NCBI RefSeq assembly: GCF_000282895.1
Contig: NZ_ALBQ01000014.1
Location: 124,001-188,000 of the forward strand
Origin: Sphingomonas sp. ATCC 31555
GTDB lineage: Bacteria > Pseudomonadota > Alphaproteobacteria > Sphingomonadales > Sphingomonadaceae
Reading direction: 5' to 3'
DNA: 64,000 nt
Shown one piece after another: positions 16,084 through 25,180 of this stretch. The notes below the pieces were generated by a model, which did not search any database, was not told the DNA's origin, and saw only the letters and a list, made by a program, of their open reading frames with translations. The first letter of the stretch is position 1; each line of letters opens with the position of its first letter. The translations under genes and the position numbers were made by a program.

Positions 16084-18714
16084 ATGAACCGCACGATTCG
16101 CGCCGCCCTGCTGGCCGCTGTGCTCACGCCGCTGCCTGCGCTGGCGCAGACCGCAAGCGAGGCCGATGCGAAGGCGGCCGCCATCGTCGCGCAGCTCACG
16201 CCCGACGAGAAGATCGGCCAGTTGCTCAACGCCGCACCCGCGATCCCGCGTCTCGGCATCCCGCGCTACAACTGGTGGACCGAGTCGCTCCATGGGGCGC
16301 TCGGCACACTACCGACCACCAATTTCCCGGAGCCGATCGGCCTTGCCGCCAGCTTCGATGCGCCGCTCGTTCATGACGTCGCCGCTGCGATCAGCCGCGA
16401 GGTGCGCGGCCTTCACGCGCTTGCCCGCGAAACCGGAAGAATGGGGAGGATCGGCACCGGGCTCGACACTTGGTCGCCCAACATCAACATCTTCCGGGAT
16501 CCGCGCTGGGGGCGCGGGCAGGAAACCTATGGGGAGGATCCGTTCCTCGCCGCGCGGATGGGTGTCGCCTTCGTGGCCGGCATGCAGGGGCCGAATCCGG
16601 ACCTCCCCAATGTGATCGCCACGCCCAAGCATTATGCGGTGCATAGCGGGCCCGAATCGACGCGCCACGAAGCCAATGTGTTCGTCTCGCGCCACGATCT
16701 GGAGGATACCTATCTGCCGGCGTTCCGCGCCGCGATCGTCGAGGGCAAGGCGGGATCGGTGATGTGCGCTTATAACCGCATCGACGGCCAGCCCGCCTGC
16801 GCCAGCGACATGTTGCTGAAGGAGCATCTGCGCGGCGCCTGGGGCTTCAAGGGATTCGTCGTGTCCGATTGCGACGCGGTGAAGGATATCAGCGACAACC
16901 ATCATTATGCTCCCGATGGTGCAGCGGCGGTAGCGGCGGCGATCCGCGCGGGCGTCGACAATGAATGCAACGGCGCCACGCTTACCGACACGGCGGGGCT
17001 GGGCGATCGCTACCGCGAAGCGCTGGCTCGGGGCCTGATCACGCAAGGCGACATCGATCGCACGCTGGTGCGGCTGTTCTCCGCCCGATTGCGTGTCGGC
17101 GATCTTCCGGGCATCCGCGCGGCGACGGGCAAGCGCAGCGATGTCGGCGCCCCGGCGCACCGCGCCCTGGCGCTCGATGCGGCCGAAAAGAGCCTGGTGC
17201 TGCTCAAGAATGATGGCCTGTTGCCGCTGAAACGCGGCAGCCGCATTGCCGTGATCGGCCCGCTTGGCGATGCCCCGCGCGTGCTGCGCGGCAATTACTC
17301 TTCGCCGCAGTCGGGCGAGCCGATCTCGGTGGTGGAAGGGCTGCGTCGCGCCTTCCCGCGCGCCAATGTCCGCTACGCACCCTTCGGTGCCTCGGTCACC
17401 GATGGCGACCCGGTGCCCGGATCGGCGCTGCGCACGCCGGACGGCAAGCCTGGACTTCTCGCCCGCTACTTCAACCCGGTGACGCCGCCGCCTGCGGAGT
17501 TCGCCCCCGGCACCTTCCGCGACATCACCGCCAAGATGCAGTTCGCCGACACGCCGGTGGTGACTCGCGTCGAGGCCGATGTCTCCGCCCGCAGCCTCGA
17601 TCTGCCGACCGTCTCCGAGCATCACCGCACGATCTGGACCGGCTTCCTCGTGCCGCCCGAGACCGGCACCTACCGCCTGGGCCTGACCGGCTTTGGCGGC
17701 GCGATGACCTTCGAGGGCAAGCCCTTTGTCGACCTCACCAAATCCGGTTGGGGCAGCCTGCCGACGATGCGCGAGGTGCGGCTGGTCAAGGGCAAGCGCT
17801 ACCCGATCGAGGTGCGAACCGACGAGCATGTCCTCTCCGGCATCGACCTCGTCTGGAAGCGCATTGTCGCCGATCCGATGGCGGAGATGAAGGCGGCCGC
17901 CGCAAGGGCCGATGTGCTCGTGGCGGTGGTCGGCATCACGTCCGATCTAGAGGCCGAGGAGTCCCCGGTGCAGATCCCCGGCTTCAAGGGGGGCGACAAG
18001 ACCAGCCTCGATCTGTTGCCGGATCAGCAGGCGCTGCTGGAAGCGGCCAGGGCAACCGGCAAGCCGCTCGTCGTGGTGGCGATGAACGGCAGCCCGATCA
18101 ACCTCAGCTGGGCCAAGGACCATGCCGCCGCGATTCTGGAGGCCTGGTATCCGGGCGAAGTGGGCGGCACCGCGATCGCCAATGTGCTGTCGGGCAAGAC
18201 CAGCCCCTCGGGCCGCCTGCCGCTAACCTTCTATCGCAGCGTCGACGATCTGCCGCCCTTCGGCGATTACAGCATGCAGGGGCGTACCTATCGCTATTTC
18301 ACCGGTACGCCGGTCTATCCGTTCGGCCACGGCCTCAGCTACACCCGCTTCGCCTATGCCGCGCCGCTGGTGGAGAAGGACGGGGCAGGGGTGACGATCA
18401 CGGCGGAGGTGCGCAATAGCGGCGCCCGCGCAGGCGACGAAGTGGCGCAGCTCTATCTCGACTTCCCCGAGGATCCGGGTGCTCCGCGGCTGGCGCTGCG
18501 CGGCTTCCAGCGCGTGTCGCTGAAGCCGGGGGAGGCGCGGCAACTGCGCTTCGCCCTCGCCCCGCGCGATCTGAGCGCCGTGACGGTGGAGGGGCAGCAT
18601 CGGGTGCTGGCGGGCCGTTACCGCGTGACCGTCGGCGGCGGGCAACCGGGCACCGGTGCGCCAAGCGCGTCGGCGGACTTCACGATCGAGGAACCGGTCG
18701 ACCTGCCCGATTGA
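16084..18714 (+). CDS. GH3 beta-xylosidase/beta-glucosidase with PA14 insertion, secreted
   Basis: This 876-residue protein has a signal peptide ending ALAQ (residue 22). The first GH3 domain contains YNWWTESLHGALG, the WSPNINIFRDPRWGRGQETYGEDP block and the nucleophile in GFVVSDCDAV (Asp262). The second GH3 domain is interrupted by a PA14-like module, roughly residues 455-600 (GLLARYFNP to DLVWKRI). An FnIII-like domain ends the protein (YPFGHGLSYTRF, then RGFQRVSLKPGEARQLRFAL). PA14 inserts in GH3 shape substrate specificity. Beside arabinofuranosidase and esterase it fits xylan side-chain or oligosaccharide cleavage. ATG start with AAGGGAT upstream; likely co-transcribed with the halogenase. 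Confidence 0.92.
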   Translation: MNRTIRAALLAAVLTPLPALAQTASEADAKAAAIVAQLTPDEKIGQLLNAAPAIPRLGIPRYNWWTESLHGALGTLPTTNFPEPIGLAASFDAPLVHDVAAAISREVRGLHALARETGRMGRIGTGLDTWSPNINIFRDPRWGRGQETYGEDPFLAARMGVAFVAGMQGPNPDLPNVIATPKHYAVHSGPESTRHEANVFVSRHDLEDTYLPAFRAAIVEGKAGSVMCAYNRIDGQPACASDMLLKEHLRGAWGFKGFVVSDCDAVKDISDNHHYAPDGAAAVAAAIRAGVDNECNGATLTDTAGLGDRYREALARGLITQGDIDRTLVRLFSARLRVGDLPGIRAATGKRSDVGAPAHRALALDAAEKSLVLLKNDGLLPLKRGSRIAVIGPLGDAPRVLRGNYSSPQSGEPISVVEGLRRAFPRANVRYAPFGASVTDGDPVPGSALRTPDGKPGLLARYFNPVTPPPAEFAPGTFRDITAKMQFADTPVVTRVEADVSARSLDLPTVSEHHRTIWTGFLVPPETGTYRLGLTGFGGAMTFEGKPFVDLTKSGWGSLPTMREVRLVKGKRYPIEVRTDEHVLSGIDLVWKRIVADPMAEMKAAAARADVLVAVVGITSDLEAEESPVQIPGFKGGDKTSLDLLPDQQALLEAARATGKPLVVVAMNGSPINLSWAKDHAAAILEAWYPGEVGGTAIANVLSGKTSPSGRLPLTFYRSVDDLPPFGDYSMQGRTYRYFTGTPVYPFGHGLSYTRFAYAAPLVEKDGAGVTITAEVRNSGARAGDEVAQLYLDFPEDPGAPRLALRGFQRVSLKPGEARQLRFALAPRDLSAVTVEGQHRVLAGRYRVTVGGGQPGTGAPSASADFTIEEPVDLPD

Positions 18715-18760
18715 TCGCGCCGTGATGGGGCGCCGAAGGGGCCGCCCCACACCCCAACGC

Positions 18761-18789
18761 TTCATTTCCGCGAAGGCGGGGAGTCTATC
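18761..18789. repeat. Copy of a CCGCGAAGGCGGG-type palindromic intergenic repeat
   Basis: TTCATTTCCGCGAAGGCGGG followed by GAGTCTATC resembles the short palindromic element (TTCCCGCGAAGGCGGGAA-like) often scattered in alphaproteobacterial intergenic DNA. One copy lies between the GH3 stop and DUF808. Recognition rests on its general pattern; no second full copy was seen in this window. Confidence 0.45.
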
Positions 18790-18876
18790 GGCGCTGAAGC
18801 CGATGGGATCTGACATAGCCCCCGTGCATTTCCGCTGCATCTCGGCTAGCCCAGCCGAAACACGAGGGGGATTTGC

Positions 18877-19815
18877 ATGGCGGGTGGCCTGGTCGCATTG
18901 CTGGACGATATCGCGGCGCTGGCGAAGCTGGCGGCGGCGTCGCTGGACGACGTTGGCGCGGCGGCGGGCCGCGCTGGGGTGAAGGCTGCCGGCGTGGTGA
19001 TCGACGACACCGCGGTCACGCCGCGCTATGTCGTCGCGCTGCCGCCCGAGCGCGAACTGCCGATCATCGGCAAGATCGCGCTTGGATCGATCGCCAACAA
19101 GCTGCTGGTGATCCTGCCGCTGGCACTGCTGCTCAGTGCGTTCGCACCCTGGGCATTGACGCCGATCCTGATGCTGGGCGGCGCCTATCTCTGTTTCGAA
19201 GCGACCGAGAAGGTCATCGAAGCGGTGCGCGGCGAGCATCATGCCGAGGAAGTTGCCGAGATCACCGATCCCAAGGCGCTGGAAAAGCGCCAGGTGCTGG
19301 GCGCCATCCGCACCGACCTGATTTTGTCGGCCGAAATCATGGTGATCGCGCTGTCGCAGCTGCCGGCGGACATGTCGTTCGCGACGCGCGCCGGCGCGCT
19401 CGTGCTTGTGGCGCTGGCGATCACGGTGGGGGTCTATGGCGTGGTCGCGCTGATCGTGAAGATGGACGATATCGGGCTGCACCTTAGCCGCGCCGGCAGC
19501 GGTGGCGGCACCGCCGCGTTCGGGCGCGGGCTGGTCACGGCGATGCCGGTGCTGCTCTCCGCGCTGTCGCACATCGGGGTGGCGGCGATGATCTGGGTGG
19601 GCGGCGGCATCCTGCTGCATGGACTGGAGGAATTCGGATTCGGCGCGCTCCCGCACATGCTGCATCATTGGTCCGAAGCAACGGGCGCCGCGACCGGCGC
19701 GCTGGGCGCTGTCGTCGCCTGGCTCGTCTATGCGCTTGGCTCGGCCGTGGCCGGGCTGGTGGTGGGCGGCGTTATTGTCGCTCTGCTCCACGTGATTCCG
19801 CGCAAGGGGCATTGA
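18877..19815 (+). CDS. DUF808 family inner-membrane protein (YedI-like)
   Basis: This 312-residue protein matches the DUF808/YedI family: AGGLVALLDDIAALAKLAAASLDDVGAAAG at the N-terminus, then VIDDTAVTPRYV and the conserved PIIGKIALGSIANK. It has about six hydrophobic segments (around residues 80-110, 145-190, 205-225 and 255-305). Function is unknown in the family; members are described as inner-membrane proteins. The ATG follows GAGGGGG. It stands alone with its own upstream region after the GH3 gene. Confidence 0.85.
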   Translation: MAGGLVALLDDIAALAKLAAASLDDVGAAAGRAGVKAAGVVIDDTAVTPRYVVALPPERELPIIGKIALGSIANKLLVILPLALLLSAFAPWALTPILMLGGAYLCFEATEKVIEAVRGEHHAEEVAEITDPKALEKRQVLGAIRTDLILSAEIMVIALSQLPADMSFATRAGALVLVALAITVGVYGVVALIVKMDDIGLHLSRAGSGGGTAAFGRGLVTAMPVLLSALSHIGVAAMIWVGGGILLHGLEEFGFGALPHMLHHWSEATGAATGALGAVVAWLVYALGSAVAGLVVGGVIVALLHVIPRKGH

Positions 19816-19929
19816 CGACCGGTTCGGCAGAAAGCCTAGCCTTCATAAAGTGTTAGATATTAGCTACGTTGTCCGGGCGATTGCCAGCCGAAGCGCCCGC
19901 CGCTAATCGTCGCTGTGGGGAAGGCCGAC

Positions 19930-20736
19930 ATGCAACGGCCACGCCTTTCAGGCAAAGTGTGGACGGCGAACGGGCCGTCTCATCGGGGAGCATCGGGCTT
20001 GCAGGAATTTCCGTTAACGCGGTTCGATGATTTGGTAACGCTATCACCTGCAGAAGCGGAGGTGCTGCGCAGCCTGGGGAAAGACGCCGTCCTGTATCGC
20101 CGCAACGCCGTGATCCGGCGGGATCGCGAACCGGTGGGCGCGATCTACATGCTGCTCGAGGGCTGGGCGAGTTCCGCCATCCGCCTGCCCAACGGCCAGC
20201 GCCAGATCATCAAGGTCCATATCCCAGGTGACATGATGGGCACGCCCAGCATGGCGCTGGAAACCGCGGCCGACACGCTGACCGCGATCACCGAATGCCG
20301 TGTCTCGGCAGTCCCGTTGACGCGGCTTCGCGAGCTGCTCGTCGCCTATCCCCGATTGGGCGGGGTGCTGTTCCTGTTCGTGCAGATCGAGCGGATCGCG
20401 CTGATGGATATCGTGGCGTCGATGGGCAAATCCTCGGCACGAGAGCGGCTGGTGCGGTTGCTGCTCGATTTGCACGATCGCTTGAGCACGATCGGCGTAG
20501 TGGCGGATGGGACATTCGATCTGCCGTTGACGCAGGAGCAGATCGGCGACGTGCTGGGGCTCACTTCGGTGCATGTGAACCGGACGATGCGGCTGCTGGA
20601 GCGCGAAGGTCTGGTCGTACGCGAAGGCCACCGCATCGTGCTGTGCGATCTGGCGGCGTTGCGCCAGATTTCCCCGCTGCCGCCGCGCCGCCTTCGCGCC
20701 GATCCGCCGTGGTTGCCGCAGCCGGGCGAGCTCTGA
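19930..20736 (+). CDS. Crp/Fnr-family transcriptional regulator
   Basis: This 268-residue protein has a cyclic-nucleotide-binding-type beta-roll (residues about 30-140, with AIYMLLEGWASSAIRLPNGQ and IHIPGDMMG-like KVHIPGDMMG). A dimerization helix (VQIERIALMDIV) and a winged helix-turn-helix of the Crp type (LTQEQIGDVLGLTSVHVNRT) follow. No cysteine cluster for an Fe-S centre is visible, so it is not an oxygen-sensing Fnr proper. The ATG at 19930 has a GGGGAAGG Shine-Dalgarno; the GTG at 19915 would overlap it. It is convergent with the histidine kinase gene, so pairing between them is only a matter of proximity. Confidence 0.9.
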   Translation: MQRPRLSGKVWTANGPSHRGASGLQEFPLTRFDDLVTLSPAEAEVLRSLGKDAVLYRRNAVIRRDREPVGAIYMLLEGWASSAIRLPNGQRQIIKVHIPGDMMGTPSMALETAADTLTAITECRVSAVPLTRLRELLVAYPRLGGVLFLFVQIERIALMDIVASMGKSSARERLVRLLLDLHDRLSTIGVVADGTFDLPLTQEQIGDVLGLTSVHVNRTMRLLEREGLVVREGHRIVLCDLAALRQISPLPPRRLRADPPWLPQPGEL

Positions 20737-20747
20737 TCGGATCGGCC

Positions 20748-22685
20748 TCAGCCGAGCAACGCATCCACCGCGTGAAGCAATTCGCGCTCGCGAAATGGCT
20801 TTCGCAGCTGCGGCACGCCCGCCGGCAGATCCTCGGTCGAATCCATATAGCCGGTGAGCACCAGGAAGGGCTGACGCAGCCCCGCGGCGCGGGCGCGGGT
20901 GATGAATGCGCCCCCCGTGCCGCCGGGCATCATATAATCGGTGATCACCACGCCGATCGCCGCATCCTGCAGCAGCGCTGCCATGCCCTGGACCAGCGAA
21001 TCGGCTTCTGCAACGGCGTGGCCATGGGTCCGCAGCACTTCGGCCGCCGCCTCGCGCACCGCGGGATCGTCGTCGACCAGCAGGATCCGCGTAGTCCGCG
21101 TCGGTCGGGCCTGTTGGATGCGGGTTTCGGCGACTGCATCGGCCGTTGCCGGTAGCACCAGCGTCACCGTCGTTCCCTCGCCCGGCGCGCTTTCGATCAG
21201 CAGCCGGCCGGCCGACTGTTCGGCGAAGCCGTGGACCATCGACAGGCCCAGCCCGGTGCCGCGATCGCTCGCTTTGGTGGTGAAGAACGGCTCGACCGCA
21301 CGCCGCAGCGTCACCGCGTCCATCCCGCAGCCGTCGTCCGCTACGGCGATGGCCAGATAGTCGCCGCGTGGCAGCCCGCGCGCCTCGTCGCGCCGCGCCG
21401 CGCGGGCTTGGATCGCGATGCGGCCGCCCGGGCGATCGCCCGCCTGAATCGCATCGCGTGCATTGATCACCAGGTTCAGGATCGCCAGTTCGAGTTGATG
21501 CCGATCTGCGGAAATCGGCGGCAGCGGCGGGACGGCGGCGATCGTGCAGCCGATCGACGGGCCCACCGATCGCTGCAGCAATTCGTGCAGCTCGTGCAGC
21601 ATCGCCGGCACGTCGATTGCTTCCGGGGTCAGGGCCTGCCGCCGCGAATAGGCGAGCAGCCGCGCCACCAGCCCGCGTGCCCGCTCCGCGCTTTGCGTCG
21701 CGCTGTCGATATAGCGCATCGCCTTCGCATCCTCGGCGCAGCGGCCGCGCAGCAGGTCCAGTCCGCCGAGCACGGGCGTCAGCAGATTGTTCAGGTCGTG
21801 CGCCACGCCGCCGGTCAGGCGACCCAGCGCCTCCAGCCGCTGCGCCTGCACCGCCGCCGCTTCGCGCTGGCGAAACCGGCGCAGTTCGCGCGCCAGCAGC
21901 AGCGCGAGCGCCGCGAACAGCAGCAGTGCGACAATGCCGCCGGCAATCAGCACCATCCGCGCCTGCCGCGTCAGCGCCGCAAAGGTGCCGCCGGGTACTT
22001 CCACCCGCACTTCGCCGCCGCCCAGCTCGGGTACGCGGGTACGCACGGCATGGACGGGGCCCGCCGGCGCCTTGCCCGCCTGGGCGACAAGGGTGCCGCG
22101 ACGATCGAATAGCCGCACCCGCCAGCTGGGCGGCACATCCTCGTTCACCAGCAGTGGCCGCATTGCCTCGACGCGGAGCACTGCAGATACGACATAGCGG
22201 ACGCCCGAAGCCCGGGCTGCCGGCGCACGAATGGCGAAGGCCTTTCCGCCGCCCGGGCCCGCCGCGACGATGCCCACCTGCGGCTGGCCGGTGCGCACCG
22301 CCGCCGCCAGGCTTTCCGGCTCGACGACCTTGCCCAGCCGCCCGCCGATCGGCTCGGGCAGGTCCAGCACGCGATTGCCACCCGCATCTGCGACGCTGAT
22401 CCGGGACCAGTTGGGGTGATCCTCCATCAGCCGCATGCCCAATCGCGTAAAGCGATCCAGGTCCAAAGGCCTATCGAGGGTCGGTGATCGCCCGATCATC
22501 TTCACCGCGTCCAGGTTGGCGGCGATTTCGCGCCCCACCAGCCGGGCGGTGGATCGGCTGGCGATCACGGCCTGGCGATCCAGCGCGTTCCGCTGTTCGC
22601 GCAACGAGACCGCCGTATAGACGGCCCCCAGCAAGACGATCGGCAACAGCCCGGTCAGGCCCATCAGGATCAGCGAACGTTGCAC
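20748..22685 (-). CDS. Hybrid sensor histidine kinase with C-terminal receiver domain
   Basis: This 645-residue membrane protein has a first transmembrane segment (LILMGLTGLLPIVLLGAVY), a periplasmic sensor region to about residue 240 and a second transmembrane segment (VLIAGGIVALLLFAALALLL). The kinase core has the phospho-accepting His296 in GGVAHDLNNLL, an N box (LNLVINARDAIQ), DDGCGMD and GTGLGLSMVHGF. A receiver domain (from about 530) carries the acceptor Asp583 in VITDYMMPG and Lys629 in LRKPF. Relatives often signal through a separate phosphotransfer partner. No such partner is encoded next to it. The periplasmic ligand is unknown. Confidence 0.92.
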   Translation of the reverse strand: MQRSLILMGLTGLLPIVLLGAVYTAVSLREQRNALDRQAVIASRSTARLVGREIAANLDAVKMIGRSPTLDRPLDLDRFTRLGMRLMEDHPNWSRISVADAGGNRVLDLPEPIGGRLGKVVEPESLAAAVRTGQPQVGIVAAGPGGGKAFAIRAPAARASGVRYVVSAVLRVEAMRPLLVNEDVPPSWRVRLFDRRGTLVAQAGKAPAGPVHAVRTRVPELGGGEVRVEVPGGTFAALTRQARMVLIAGGIVALLLFAALALLLARELRRFRQREAAAVQAQRLEALGRLTGGVAHDLNNLLTPVLGGLDLLRGRCAEDAKAMRYIDSATQSAERARGLVARLLAYSRRQALTPEAIDVPAMLHELHELLQRSVGPSIGCTIAAVPPLPPISADRHQLELAILNLVINARDAIQAGDRPGGRIAIQARAARRDEARGLPRGDYLAIAVADDGCGMDAVTLRRAVEPFFTTKASDRGTGLGLSMVHGFAEQSAGRLLIESAPGEGTTVTLVLPATADAVAETRIQQARPTRTTRILLVDDDPAVREAAAEVLRTHGHAVAEADSLVQGMAALLQDAAIGVVITDYMMPGGTGGAFITRARAAGLRQPFLVLTGYMDSTEDLPAGVPQLRKPFRERELLHAVDALLG

Positions 22686-22941
22686 GCAGAACGGCCCCTA
22701 TTGCCGTGGCCGTGTTTGGCCATCTTTTGCAACAGACGAGTACTTCCGTCTGAAAGTCAAATGCATCGCTTGGAAGGTAGCGGCGCTTCGGGGTGGAGGT
22801 GCTGCGGTCGTCGCGCTTCGGTGGTGCCGAAAGCGGCACTAGGCAAGTTTTTCCTATCGTCGTCGGCCAGCCGGTGCGTGCTGTTCCTATAAGGTACGGG
22901 TGGGCGCCGAAAATGTGCCTTCACCGCGCAACGGAGTAGGC

Positions 22942-23007
22942 ATGGCGGAGCAGATCCAACGTACCGGCGGCAAGCCGACATCGACGCGGGCGGGCGCCCG
23001 CGCGTGA
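22942..23007 (+). CDS. Possible 21-residue leader ORF of the ulosonate cassette
   Basis: An ATG preceded by GGAGTAGGC opens a 21-codon frame (begins MAEQIQRTGG, ends ARA) whose TGA overlaps the GTG start of the next gene as GTGA. The strong ribosome-binding site here, and the lack of one at the GTG, suggest that translation of the downstream gene is coupled to this short frame. No homology is recognizable. It could equally be a non-conserved upstream ORF, or the true start region of the next gene in another frame. Confidence 0.45.
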   Translation: MAEQIQRTGGKPTSTRAGARA

Positions 23008-24188
23008 GGATTCTCTTCTATCTGCCCGTCGTCACGCCCTGGTGGTTCGAACATATCGTCGAGCCGCTCCTCCGGCGCGTCGCCAGCGTCGCGGAGGTGC
23101 ATGTTCTCGCGCCCGCTCCCTGGCGCAACACCGGCCTGGGCGAGGACGAACTGCGCCGCTGCACCGATCTGCCATCGGTGCAATGGGCGATCGTCGATGG
23201 CGAGGATCACCCGACCCTGCGTACCGTTCCCGCCGACCGCGACGGGCTGATTGCCTATGTTCGCGGGTTGGCGCCCGATCTTGTACTGTGCCGCACCGCC
23301 GACTTCGATACGCCGCGCGCTTTCCCGGGCGTGGTGCGCTACATCATGGAAGCGGTGACGACGCCGTTCGATCTCGTCTCGGCAGCCAACACCGTCCATT
23401 TCACCGACAGCCCGTTCGTCAATGGCGCGATGCCGGAGTTGGCCCCCGGCGATGCGGCCCGGCTGGAGGCGCTGTTCGCGCCGGCCTGGGCCGACATGCA
23501 GGCTTATTGGCAGGCCGCCTGTCTCGATCGCGTGGACGTGTACCGCACGCTGGGCTTGCACGAGGGTCGCCCCACGCTGCTGCTTCCGCTCGAATATGAG
23601 CATGAGGAGAATTTCTACCTCCAGCACCGCCCCGGCGGCGCAAGCAATCGCGATCTTGTTGCGCAGGCGGCGGCCGCGGTGAAGGGCCGCGCCACGCTTC
23701 TCGTAACCGATCATCCGCTCAACGCGCTGCATGTCGAGCGCGACGCGTTCCTCGATTACGTCCTTGCGCTGGACGATGTCGTCTATGTCGAAGATCCGAT
23801 CTTCGATGTATCGCCCACCACCGCGCTGGCGCGGCATGTCGATGGCGTGCTGCTCCACGATTCGAAGAGCTTCGCGCTGGCGGCGGCATTCGGCCGGCCG
23901 ATGCTGCGCCATTCGCGTTTCGCCAGCGCCGACTGGCTGCGCGATCGAGGCGACCTGGCGGCGTTCGTGAAGGCGGTGGCAACCGGGAAGGCCGCTCGGG
24001 CAGAGGACGCGGCTGCCCGCCGCTGGTTCGCCTACCACCTCGCGAACGAAGCCTTTTATCCCACCGATCCGGCGCTTACCGGCGCGACGGTCATCGATCG
24101 GGCGCTCCGTCCGGTCGATCCCGGCCGCTGGGATGCGGCGATCGCTCGCATCAACGTGCGCAACCCCGCGCTGGAGGTGGCGGCATGA
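23004..24188 (+). CDS. Putative glycosyltransferase, capsule (KpsC/KpsS-like) type
   Basis: This 394-residue soluble protein begins with a GT-B-like strand (MRILFYLPVVTPWWFEHIVEPL). Its second half reads LLVTDHPLNALHVERD, then VVYVEDPIFDVSP, then DGVLLHDSKSFALAAAFGRPML. That order, a His-Pro motif followed by a Ser-rich turn before a glycine-proline loop, recalls the capsule polysaccharide biosynthesis family (PF05159) that includes the KpsC/KpsS Kdo transferases. No signal or membrane segment is visible. The GTG start overlaps the leader ORF stop, and its TGA overlaps the kpsF ATG. With KpsF, a cytidylyltransferase and KdsA following, transfer of Kdo or a related ulosonate is a reasonable inference. 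Direct family membership is uncertain. Confidence 0.5.
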   Translation: MRILFYLPVVTPWWFEHIVEPLLRRVASVAEVHVLAPAPWRNTGLGEDELRRCTDLPSVQWAIVDGEDHPTLRTVPADRDGLIAYVRGLAPDLVLCRTADFDTPRAFPGVVRYIMEAVTTPFDLVSAANTVHFTDSPFVNGAMPELAPGDAARLEALFAPAWADMQAYWQAACLDRVDVYRTLGLHEGRPTLLLPLEYEHEENFYLQHRPGGASNRDLVAQAAAAVKGRATLLVTDHPLNALHVERDAFLDYVLALDDVVYVEDPIFDVSPTTALARHVDGVLLHDSKSFALAAAFGRPMLRHSRFASADWLRDRGDLAAFVKAVATGKAARAEDAAARRWFAYHLANEAFYPTDPALTGATVIDRALRPVDPGRWDAAIARINVRNPALEVAA

Positions 24189-25180
24189 AGCTCGGTGCCG
24201 TTGCGCGCACGCGGGAGGCCGCCTCGCCGGCGCTCGCCTGGGCCGGCGAGGTGATCGCCGCCGAACGCCGCGCGCTCGAGGCGTTCGAAGCGGTGCTGCC
24301 GCCGTCGCTCGGCGACGCTGTGGCGGTGATTGCCGGCCATGCCAGCCCGCTGACGTGCCTCGGCATGGGCAAGTCGGGCCTGATCGCCGCCAAGGTCGCT
24401 GCCACCTTTTCCAGCCTGGGCACGCCCGCCTTCGCGCTCAACGCCGGCGAGGCCGCGCATGGTGATCTCGGCGCGGTGCAGGACGGCAATGTCGTGCTGC
24501 TCTTCTCGAACAGCGGCACCACCGATGAGATTCTGCGCATCCTGCCGCTGCTCAAGGCGCGGGCATGCGTGCTGATCGGTGTGGTCGGCAGGCCCGACTC
24601 GCCGCTCGGCCGCGCGGTCGATATCCTCATTCCCGCGGTGATCGCAGGCGAGGCCGATCATATCGGCATGGCGCCCACCGCCAGCACGACGCTGCAACTC
24701 GCGATCGGCGATGCGTTGGCGGTGGCGGTCAGCCAGACACGCGGCTTCACTCGCATGGATTTCCTGCGCCATCATCCCGCCGGCCTGCTCGGCCGCCAGT
24801 CGATTCCGGTGCGCACGCTAATGCGCGTTGGGGACGATCTGCCGACCGTGCTGCCCGATGCGCCGGTGGCCGATCTGCTCGCCGTCATGTCGATGCGGCG
24901 GATGGGTGCTGCCTGCGTCGTCGATCGGGACGGCCTGCTGCTCGGCCTGGTGGTCGACGGCGATGTCCGCCGCCACTTTCAGTCGCGCCGCGACGTGTAC
25001 GATACGCCCGCCGCTACGCTGATGCAGCCGCATCCGCAGGTGATCGATATCGCCGCCACGCTCGGCGATGCGATGCTGATGCTGCGCGAGCGCGAAGGGG
25101 GATTTCTGGTGCTGCCCGTGGTCGACGGTGAGGGACGTCTGCACGGCATGGTCCATGCCAAGGATATGTTGAATGGCTAA
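24185..25180 (+). CDS. kpsF: KpsF/KdsD-type arabinose 5-phosphate isomerase
   Basis: This 331-residue protein has an N-terminal SIS sugar-isomerase domain (LTCLGMGKSGLIAAK, NAGEAAHGDLG, LLFSNSGTTDEILRILP). TASTTLQLAIGDALAVA and FLRHHPAGLLGR then lead into two CBS domains (from about residue 200). This order is that of arabinose-5-phosphate isomerases, which convert ribulose 5-phosphate to arabinose 5-phosphate, the first step to Kdo. HGD after the Gly-Glu turn keeps the catalytic His region. The ATG overlaps the preceding TGA, and the stop overlaps the next start by 8 nt, so the cassette is translated as one unit. Confidence 0.9.
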   Translation: MKLGAVARTREAASPALAWAGEVIAAERRALEAFEAVLPPSLGDAVAVIAGHASPLTCLGMGKSGLIAAKVAATFSSLGTPAFALNAGEAAHGDLGAVQDGNVVLLFSNSGTTDEILRILPLLKARACVLIGVVGRPDSPLGRAVDILIPAVIAGEADHIGMAPTASTTLQLAIGDALAVAVSQTRGFTRMDFLRHHPAGLLGRQSIPVRTLMRVGDDLPTVLPDAPVADLLAVMSMRRMGAACVVDRDGLLLGLVVDGDVRRHFQSRRDVYDTPAATLMQPHPQVIDIAATLGDAMLMLREREGGFLVLPVVDGEGRLHGMVHAKDMLNG

